A stretch of 59,375 nucleotides of DNA, from assembly GCA_046541515.1 (NCBI GenBank), contig JBKHDD010000012.1, positions 1-59,375 on the forward strand, given 5' to 3'. Positions within the stretch are counted from its first letter, which is position 1. Every line of letters begins with the position of its first letter. This DNA is from CAYFVR01 sp046541515. GTDB taxonomy: Bacteria > Desulfobacterota > Desulfobacteria > Desulfobacterales > Desulfococcaceae. The notes below the pieces were generated by a model. That model did not search any database. It saw only the letters and a list, made by a program, of their open reading frames with translations, and had not been told where the DNA came from. Made by a program: the position numbers and the translations under genes. Below, one piece after another: positions 53,578 to 59,375 of this stretch.

Positions 53578-54012
53578 ATGGGGAAATCCCTGGAATTCAT
53601 ATTGGTGGAAGAGAACGAGGACGACATCCTGTTTTTGCAGCGCGCCTGGAAGAAGTGCGACGTCCCCCATTCCCTGCGGGTTGCGCCGGGAGGCAAGTCG
53701 GCCATCGGCTTTTTGGAGGAATGGACTCGTTCCCGGGAACGGGGAGAAACGCCGCCGCCGCTGGTGATGATCGTCAACGACAAGATGTCGTCCCTGGGCG
53801 GCGTGAAAACCCTCAAGGCCATCCGGGACCGGGAGGAATGGGCGCACCTTCCCGTGATTATGCTGATGGCCTCGCCCGACAACCACCGGGAGCTGAAAAG
53901 CTACCGAAACGGGGCCAACGGCTATTTCGTAAAGCCGATGGAATTCGACGATCTGGTGGAGCTGGTGCGGGTGTTGGTGCGGTATTGGGAGATGGCGGAG
54001 CTGCCGGACTAG
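53578..54012 (+). CDS. Degenerate response-regulator receiver (Rcp1-like) with Asn at the phospho-site
   Basis: 144 residues from ATG 53578, chosen for the GGGGAGG upstream; ATG 53548 is possible. Single receiver of the Rcp1 type that usually partners PAS or phytochrome kinases: LVEENEDDILFLQRAW, LMASPDNHRELKSY, NGYFVKPMEFDDL. Alignment of PLVMIVNDKMSSLGG to the usual LILLDLNMPxMDG puts Asn at the acceptor position with an Asp following, so phosphorylation in the usual way is doubtful. The switch threonine position also reads Met/Ala. Convergent with the multi-PAS kinase 43 bases away, a likely partner. Confidence 0.8.
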   Translation: MGKSLEFILVEENEDDILFLQRAWKKCDVPHSLRVAPGGKSAIGFLEEWTRSRERGETPPPLVMIVNDKMSSLGGVKTLKAIRDREEWAHLPVIMLMASPDNHRELKSYRNGANGYFVKPMEFDDLVELVRVLVRYWEMAELPD

Positions 54013-54054
54013 CGTTGCCGGAGATTCGTTCCCCGGCGGGGAGATGGGACCTTC

Positions 54055-56439
54055 CTATTCTTCGGCTTCCCCGTTTTCCGGCTCCGAAGGGCGGTTGGCC
54101 AGGTCGATGATGAAGGTGCTGCCCCGGCCGGCCGCGGATTCCAACCGAACGGCCCCGCCCATGGCCAACACCGCCTTTTTGACGATGGCCAGGCCGATGC
54201 CGGTGCCCTCGTAGGCGGAGGGACCGTGCAGCCGTTGAAAAATCCGGAACACCTGCCCATGGTAGCTCGGGTCGATGCCGATGCCGTTGTCCCGCACCCG
54301 AATTCGAACCCGTTCGCCCGGGAGGTTGTGGGCGATGATTTCCACCCGTTTGGTTTCGGACTCGTTAAACTTCAAGCCGTTGGAAATCAGGTTCATCAAC
54401 GCGCGTTTCAGCAGGGACCGTTCGGCGTACACCGGCGGAGCTTTTTCCGGCAACAAAACCTTCGCGTCGGGTCCGGTATCCAATAGGGACGCGATTTCCG
54501 CCACCAACGCCGGCAGATCGATTTTCTCCCTCGGATCCACGTTTTTTCGGATGCGGGAAAAATCCAGCAGATCGCCGATGAGCTGGTCGCCTTGGGCGAT
54601 GGCTTTTTTCATGCCGCGCAGGTAGCCCGCGGCCTCCTCCGCCAGCGTGTCCGCCAAGTCCGCTTCCAGAAAATTGGCGTAGTTTCGCACGGCCCGGAAG
54701 GGCGCCTTGAGGTCGTGGGAGACGGCGTAGGCGAATTCCGACAGCTCCTGGTTGCTGCGCTCCAGCATTTTCACTTTTTTCGCCAGTTCCTCCCGGCTGG
54801 CCTCCAGCGCCTTTTCCGCCATCCGCCGTTCCGTTATGTCGATGTTGATTCCGCGCATGAAAACCGGTTCACCGTTTTCATCCCGCTCGACCTTTCCTTT
54901 CCCGACCACCCAGCGGACCTTTCCGTCGGCGCGGACAATCCGGAATTCCATGGAAAAGTGTCCATGCTCCCGGATCAGCCGATCCAGGCTTTCCAGGCTT
55001 CCCGCCCGGTCTTCGGGGTGAATGAATTTCATGAAGGCGTCCGCCGGCTCCGGTCCCCGGCGCGGTTGAAGGCCCAGCATGTAATACAGTTGCGCGTTCC
55101 AGAAAGAGGTTCCCGCCAAGAGATCGTAGGTCCAGAGGCCCACCTCCCCGGCCGTGGTGGCAAGCTCCAGTTGACGGCGGCTGGTCAGCAGCTCCAGGTC
55201 CACTCTTTTTCGTTCGGTGATGTCCCGCTCGATGCTGGAAACCGCCTCGGGCCGGCCGTCTTCGTCGCGAATCAGGGTCACGGTAACGGAAACGTCGATT
55301 CGCCGGCCGCCCTTGCCCAGGCGAACCGTTTCCAGCGCGCGGATTTTTTGGCCCCGGGCCACGTGGGAGATCAGCCGGGCCTCCTCTCCCGCCAACGCGT
55401 CGGGCACCAGCGCCCGGGCGTGCCGGCCCACCATTTCATCGGCCGAATAGCCGTACATCCGTTCCGCCGCCGGATTCCAGTGGGTGATGGTTCCGTCCAG
55501 CTTTTTGCGGATGATGGCGTCGTCGCTGGAGCTGACGACGGCGGCCAGCAGGGCCTGCTCCCGCTGGGCCTCCTTCTGGGCGGTGATGTTTTCCAGGGTG
55601 AGCACCCCGGCGACGATCCGGCCGGTTGCGTCCCGGATGGGACCGGCGCTGATCAGGTAGGTGTTGCGTTTCCCTTCCGGCCGGTCCTGGAGCAGTTCCA
55701 CCCGGTGAAACGTATGCCCCTCCCGAATGGCGCGAACCATGGGATACTCGTCCCAGCGAAACGGGCGGCCGTCCGGATGGCGGGAGCCGAAGCGTTCGTA
55801 GTCGGTCCAGGTTTCCATGGGCGGGATGTCGCCCAGGGTTTCCTTTGCCAGCCGGTTGTGAAGGGAAATTCGGCCGGTGTCGGCGTCGGAGATGAAGACC
55901 GCCGCAGGCATCTGCTCCACCACCGCCTCCAGCCGGGCCCGTTCCGCCCGCAATTCTTCGGTCAATCGGTGTTCTTCGGTCACGTCGGTCAGGTTGACGG
56001 CGATGATTTTCGCCGCCCCCCGATTCCGAACATCGGCCTGGCCGTCCAGGCGAATCCAACGCCTTCGTTCCTCTTTTCCTTCCCGGCGCTTCAGCGGCAG
56101 GGCCAGCCGCTTGGGGCGGTCGGCCTTCCACAATCCCCGCAAAAACTGAAACAGGGCGTCGCGGTGGTCCGACGGGACGAAATCGTACAACCGCCGGCCC
56201 ACGAGCGGCCCGTGCAAGTGGCGGAGCAGATGGCGGGCGGCCAGGTTGGCCCGGGCGACATAGCCCCGCCGGTCCAGCAACAGGTGGCCGGCCGGCGAAT
56301 ATTCTTGGACGGCGTACAGCTCTTGGACGGCGTCCAGCGCGTCTTGGAGAACCCGATCCAATTTTCGGGCGTCGGGCAAAGACTTCCAGGAATCCCGCAG
56401 CCAAAGAAGTTCCCGCAGAAACGGTTCCGCGTCCATCAT
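54055..56439 (-). CDS. Soluble multi-PAS histidine kinase
   Basis: 794 residues from ATG 56439, one base past the stop of the CheB-CheR fusion gene, so translation is coupled. Four PAS-type domains (about 45-160, 165-290, 295-415, 425-540), each ending in a TDVTEE/ENITAQ/RDITER/IDITER-type signature, then coiled coil and kinase: H575 in AYAVSHDLKAPFR, NLISNGLKFNESE, RDNGIGIDPSYHGQVFRIFQRL and GTGIGLAIVKK. No membrane helix and no receiver. This kinase type works with small Rcp1 receivers; the neighbouring one has lost its acceptor Asp. Confidence 0.92.
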   Translation of the reverse strand: MMDAEPFLRELLWLRDSWKSLPDARKLDRVLQDALDAVQELYAVQEYSPAGHLLLDRRGYVARANLAARHLLRHLHGPLVGRRLYDFVPSDHRDALFQFLRGLWKADRPKRLALPLKRREGKEERRRWIRLDGQADVRNRGAAKIIAVNLTDVTEEHRLTEELRAERARLEAVVEQMPAAVFISDADTGRISLHNRLAKETLGDIPPMETWTDYERFGSRHPDGRPFRWDEYPMVRAIREGHTFHRVELLQDRPEGKRNTYLISAGPIRDATGRIVAGVLTLENITAQKEAQREQALLAAVVSSSDDAIIRKKLDGTITHWNPAAERMYGYSADEMVGRHARALVPDALAGEEARLISHVARGQKIRALETVRLGKGGRRIDVSVTVTLIRDEDGRPEAVSSIERDITERKRVDLELLTSRRQLELATTAGEVGLWTYDLLAGTSFWNAQLYYMLGLQPRRGPEPADAFMKFIHPEDRAGSLESLDRLIREHGHFSMEFRIVRADGKVRWVVGKGKVERDENGEPVFMRGINIDITERRMAEKALEASREELAKKVKMLERSNQELSEFAYAVSHDLKAPFRAVRNYANFLEADLADTLAEEAAGYLRGMKKAIAQGDQLIGDLLDFSRIRKNVDPREKIDLPALVAEIASLLDTGPDAKVLLPEKAPPVYAERSLLKRALMNLISNGLKFNESETKRVEIIAHNLPGERVRIRVRDNGIGIDPSYHGQVFRIFQRLHGPSAYEGTGIGLAIVKKAVLAMGGAVRLESAAGRGSTFIIDLANRPSEPENGEAEE

Positions 56440-56440
56440 T

Positions 56441-59368
56441 TCAGCCCGCCTCTTCCGAGGCGTCGCGAAAGGTCACCAAAACGATGGGGCGACGCACCTC
56501 GCCCGCCTCGATTTTTCGTCCGCTCATGGCCATCTTTCGGCGGCCCAGTCGGGGAAAGTCGTGCTCGAAGAAATAATCGGTAAAAACGCGGTTTTCCGGG
56601 ATCACCTCTTCCAGAAAGCGGTGAAGTTCCGGCGCGTCCCACCGGCCGTCGCCAAGGGCGAACACCTTTTTCCCCTCGATTTCCGCGGGGGAGGTCTGGA
56701 ACATCCGGTAAAAGGCCGGATTGGCGGTCCGGACGATGTGCGCCTCGTCCATCACCAGGATCGGTTCCCGCATGACTTCGGCGATTTTTTCAAACAGATT
56801 CCGGGCGTCCCGGGCCTCCGCCGCCTGGGCTTCGTATTCCGTCACGTCCATGAAGGTGAGCACCACCCCCTCGATCACGTTGTCCCGCGTTCGGTAGGGC
56901 GCCGCCCGCATCAGGTAGATGGCCTCCCCGTCGCGGGTGGCCACCTTGCTTTCGTGGCGGTCCAGCTTGTCCAGCACCCGGGCGGCCACCTTGGCCACGT
57001 CCAGCTCCGCCAGGTTGCAGGTGATGTCGGAAATCCGCCGGCCCCCGTCGCCCTCCTGCAAGTTGAAGATTTGGTCCGTGGCCGGCGTAAACCGCTGGAT
57101 GCGCAGATCTTCGTCCAGAAACAGGGTGGCCACCTCGCTGGATGCGAACAGGTTCTTGAGATCGTCCTCCGCCTTCATCAGCTCCTGGTTTTTGCCGTAC
57201 AGCTCGCTGTTCAAGGTCTCCAGCTCTTCGTTGGTGCTTTGCAGCTCCTCCTTGGAGGATTCCAGCTCCTCGTTGGTGCTTTGCAGCTCTTCGTTGTTGG
57301 CTTGCAGCTCCTCGTTGGCCGATTTGAGTTCCTCGTTGGAGGTTTTCAGCTCTTCGATGGTGGCTTGCAGCTCCTGCTGGGTGGAGCGCAGCCGGTTTTC
57401 CAGCTCGTCCACCTTGTCGGATTCGGCCCCGCTTTCGCGGTTTTCTGGGGAATCGTCTCCTCCCGACTTCGGCTTGGGCGTCTCCCGGAACTCCGCCAGG
57501 ACCCAGCCGCGATTGCCGTCCGCCGGGGTCAGGTGAAGCTCCAGGGTGGAAAAGCGGTCGTTGGCGGAAAATTGGATATTCGAGAGGGTGACGGAATCCC
57601 CTTTGCGCCGCACCCGCTCCATCCCCTGGGACAGTCGAAGGTGCAGTTCGCCGGTGGTCATGTGAAAGATGTTGAAATCGGGCACGCCCTCCGGCGGGGA
57701 AAGAAAACGGCCGGTCTGCCCGTGGAAGTAGAGGATGGTCCCGTTTTCGTCCAGCAGCACCGCCGAATCGGCGTATTTTTTCAAAAGGGTTTCATGAACC
57801 GTCTGGCGCAGTTCCGCCCCTCGGTGTTTTTTGGAATCCTTTTCGGAAGCATTCGCCGCGTCTCCGCCGCTCTCGTTTCCCCACCCCTTTCGATGGCCGG
57901 CCTGGAACACCGGCGGATTGTATTCCGACAGTTTTTGGGGCGAGGCCGGGATTTTTCGATACAATTTGGCTTTCTTGCTTTCGCAGTCGAACAGGTCGGA
58001 GGCTTCGCCCACCGTCTCGCTGGCGCCCAAAAACAGCCGCCCGCCGGAATTCAGCGAAAAATGGAACACCGGCAACACTTTTTGTTGAAGGTCGGTGTTC
58101 ATGTAGATGAGCAGATTGCGGCAACTGACGAGATCCAGGCTGGAAAAGGGGGGATCGGCGATCACGTCGTGGACGGCGAAGACCACGACGTCGCGGATTT
58201 TGCTGTCCACCTGGTAGCGCTGCCCCTTTTTGCTGAAAAACCGCCGCAGCCGACGCTGGGAGATGTCGGCGGAAATGGATTCGGGGTACAGGCCGCTTCG
58301 GGCCGCATGGATGGCCTCCTTGTTGATGTCGGTGGCGAAAATTTTGATGTCGAAAAACTTATCCATCTCCTCCGCGGCTTCCAGCAGAAGGATGGCCAGG
58401 GAATAGGCCTCCTCCCCGGTGGAACAGCCCGGAACCCAGACGCGCAGCGAGGTGTCGTCCGACTTGTCCGCCATCATGGGCCGAAGCCCCTTGTCCACCA
58501 GCGCTTCCATGGCCGATTCGTCTCGAAAAAACCGGGTCACGTTGATGGTCAGGTCTTTGAACAGCCGCTCCACCTCGGCCGCTTCGTCGCGCAACATGCG
58601 CCGGTAGCCGGTATAGTCTTCCACCCCCTGCAGCGCCATGCGCCGGGCGATTCGCCGGCGCACGGTGTTGCGTTTGTAGTTGGAAAAGTCGACCCCGGTC
58701 TGGGTTCGGACGATCATCAGGATGGACCGGAGATTTCGTTCGAGGCTTTCCTCTTGGGTTTCGGCGGTTTTTTCGTCCAGCACCGGATGGGAGACGTAGT
58801 CGCGGATGACCCGGGGCATTTCCTCCACCCGGAGAACCCGGTCGGCCACCCCGGACTCGATGACGCTGCGGGGCATGTTGGGATGGCCGGCCTGCTCTTC
58901 GTCCTGCGCCAGCACCAGGCCGCCTTCGCCCTTGACGGCCTTGGCGCCCAGGGTGCCGTCGGCGCCGCTTCCGGAAAGCACCGCGGCGATGGACCGTTCC
59001 TGCCGGGCCACCGCCAGGGAGCGAAAAAAGGTGTCGATGGGCATGGGGGCGCCGTCGCCGGCGCGTTTCCGAAGGTCGAAAACGCCGTCCCGGAGTCGCA
59101 GCTCCTTGCCCGGCGGCAGCAGATAGACGTGTTCGGGCGAAAGCGTCATGCCCTCTTCCGCGTGCAGCACGGGAAGTTCGGTGCGCTTGGCCAGCAGGCC
59201 CGGCATCACGCTCTCCCGGTCCGGCGCCAGGTGCTGAATCACCACGAAGGCCGCGCCGGTCCCTTCCTTTACATGCTCGAAAAAGGTTTCCAGGGCCTGC
59301 ACGCCCCCGGCGGAGGCGCCGATGCCGACGATGGGGAAGGTGTTCGGGGCGGGTTCTTCGGTTTTCAC
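56441..59368 (-). CDS. CheB-CheR-coiled coil-PAS-PAS fusion protein
   Basis: 975 residues from GTG 59368, with GGAG at the very edge of the window. CheB esterase (about 10-195): GIGASAGGVQALE (S19), VVIQHLAPD (H46), LSGSGADGTLG. CheR methyltransferase (about 215-485): INVTRFFRDES, VWVPGCSTGEEAYSLA, FATDINKEAI, SCRNLLIYMNTDLQQ. A degenerate PAS-like region, then a coiled coil of seven near-perfect heptads of the form EELxxxN (encoded by 57209-57355), then two PAS domains to the end. Both enzymes look intact on one chain. Upstream partner of the multi-PAS kinase. Possibly a small-molecule-gated glutamate methyl/esterase switch. Confidence 0.93.
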   Translation of the reverse strand: MKTEEPAPNTFPIVGIGASAGGVQALETFFEHVKEGTGAAFVVIQHLAPDRESVMPGLLAKRTELPVLHAEEGMTLSPEHVYLLPPGKELRLRDGVFDLRKRAGDGAPMPIDTFFRSLAVARQERSIAAVLSGSGADGTLGAKAVKGEGGLVLAQDEEQAGHPNMPRSVIESGVADRVLRVEEMPRVIRDYVSHPVLDEKTAETQEESLERNLRSILMIVRTQTGVDFSNYKRNTVRRRIARRMALQGVEDYTGYRRMLRDEAAEVERLFKDLTINVTRFFRDESAMEALVDKGLRPMMADKSDDTSLRVWVPGCSTGEEAYSLAILLLEAAEEMDKFFDIKIFATDINKEAIHAARSGLYPESISADISQRRLRRFFSKKGQRYQVDSKIRDVVVFAVHDVIADPPFSSLDLVSCRNLLIYMNTDLQQKVLPVFHFSLNSGGRLFLGASETVGEASDLFDCESKKAKLYRKIPASPQKLSEYNPPVFQAGHRKGWGNESGGDAANASEKDSKKHRGAELRQTVHETLLKKYADSAVLLDENGTILYFHGQTGRFLSPPEGVPDFNIFHMTTGELHLRLSQGMERVRRKGDSVTLSNIQFSANDRFSTLELHLTPADGNRGWVLAEFRETPKPKSGGDDSPENRESGAESDKVDELENRLRSTQQELQATIEELKTSNEELKSANEELQANNEELQSTNEELESSKEELQSTNEELETLNSELYGKNQELMKAEDDLKNLFASSEVATLFLDEDLRIQRFTPATDQIFNLQEGDGGRRISDITCNLAELDVAKVAARVLDKLDRHESKVATRDGEAIYLMRAAPYRTRDNVIEGVVLTFMDVTEYEAQAAEARDARNLFEKIAEVMREPILVMDEAHIVRTANPAFYRMFQTSPAEIEGKKVFALGDGRWDAPELHRFLEEVIPENRVFTDYFFEHDFPRLGRRKMAMSGRKIEAGEVRRPIVLVTFRDASEEAG
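57209..57355 (-). repeat. Seven tandem 21-base units encoding coiled-coil heptads
   Basis: Seven in-phase 21-base units inside the CheB-CheR-PAS gene, each encoding EEL plus four residues (for example EELQSTN twice, EELKSAN, EELQANN). Long known in this protein family as a signalling coiled coil, but the DNA units are alike enough to allow length change by recombination. Confidence 0.8.
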
Positions 59369-59375
59369 GGACTCC

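Noticed and set aside
57209..57355. CRISPR-like tandem repeat
   Set aside because: The units are contiguous, in frame and encode heptads of a coiled coil; there are no spacers.

Overview
The window is dense, GC-rich bacterial chromosome with 36 recognisable protein genes. It contains no rRNA, tRNA, CRISPR array, phage or insertion-sequence gene that I can see. A Sec signal on an alpha-2-macroglobulin, a DUF3187 beta-barrel protein, a PEP-CTERM protein and a bifunctional penicillin-binding protein indicate a Gram-negative, diderm cell. The mix of signalling-heavy genes, an EndoQ-helicase, a Flavodoxin_4 protein, an ADP-forming acyl-CoA synthetase/GNAT fusion and many PilZ proteins is most reminiscent of Desulfobacterota (former Deltaproteobacteria). 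That placement is an inference; no marker gene in the window settles it.

Layout. 1-7837: a bacterial alpha-2-macroglobulin (cut by the window edge), a PilZ protein, and an unusual 1207-residue protein joining a cytoplasmic AAA-type ATPase and helical repeats to a PBP1A-type peptidoglycan synthase. 8007-11588: sulfur amino-acid lyase/synthase, a stand-alone lysine-ketoglutarate reductase domain, exonuclease III. 11750-16186: DUF3187 outer-membrane protein and the overlapping DUF2868/DUF3482-GTPase pair. 16214-18521: back-to-back terminators, a PEP-CTERM protein, an SppA-type protease. 18758-25443: an EndoQ-like PHP nuclease fused to a UvrD-type helicase, translationally coupled to a membrane hybrid histidine kinase. 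25572-28390: a J-domain protein and an exported subtilase with an STN-like domain. 28550-33519: Flavodoxin_4, MoxR, DUF58, transglutaminase operon. 33676-43380: class III nucleotide cyclase followed by a tightly overlapping operon of triple-receiver hybrid kinase, CheR, CheB and receiver-PAS-kinase-receiver. 43424-51241: SDR, GYD protein, zinc ribbon, acyl-CoA synthetase/acetyltransferase, cyclopropane fatty acid synthase, APH-like/P-loop kinase. 51312-53009: three tandem PilZ-like paralogues. 53578-59368: a pseudo-receiver, a multi-PAS kinase and a CheB-CheR-PAS fusion.

Themes. Two separate CheB/CheR signalling loci (one split, one fused) lie within 20 kb with no CheA, CheW or chemoreceptor, so they probably serve something other than classical chemotaxis. 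Several genes are rare-looking fusions: ATPase-PBP1A, EndoQ-UvrD and STN-subtilase. The DNA-repair helicase shares an ATGA start/stop overlap with a sensor kinase. These, and the array of divergent PilZ-like proteins, are the best candidates for undescribed biology. All family assignments come from reading motifs by eye; no database search was run.
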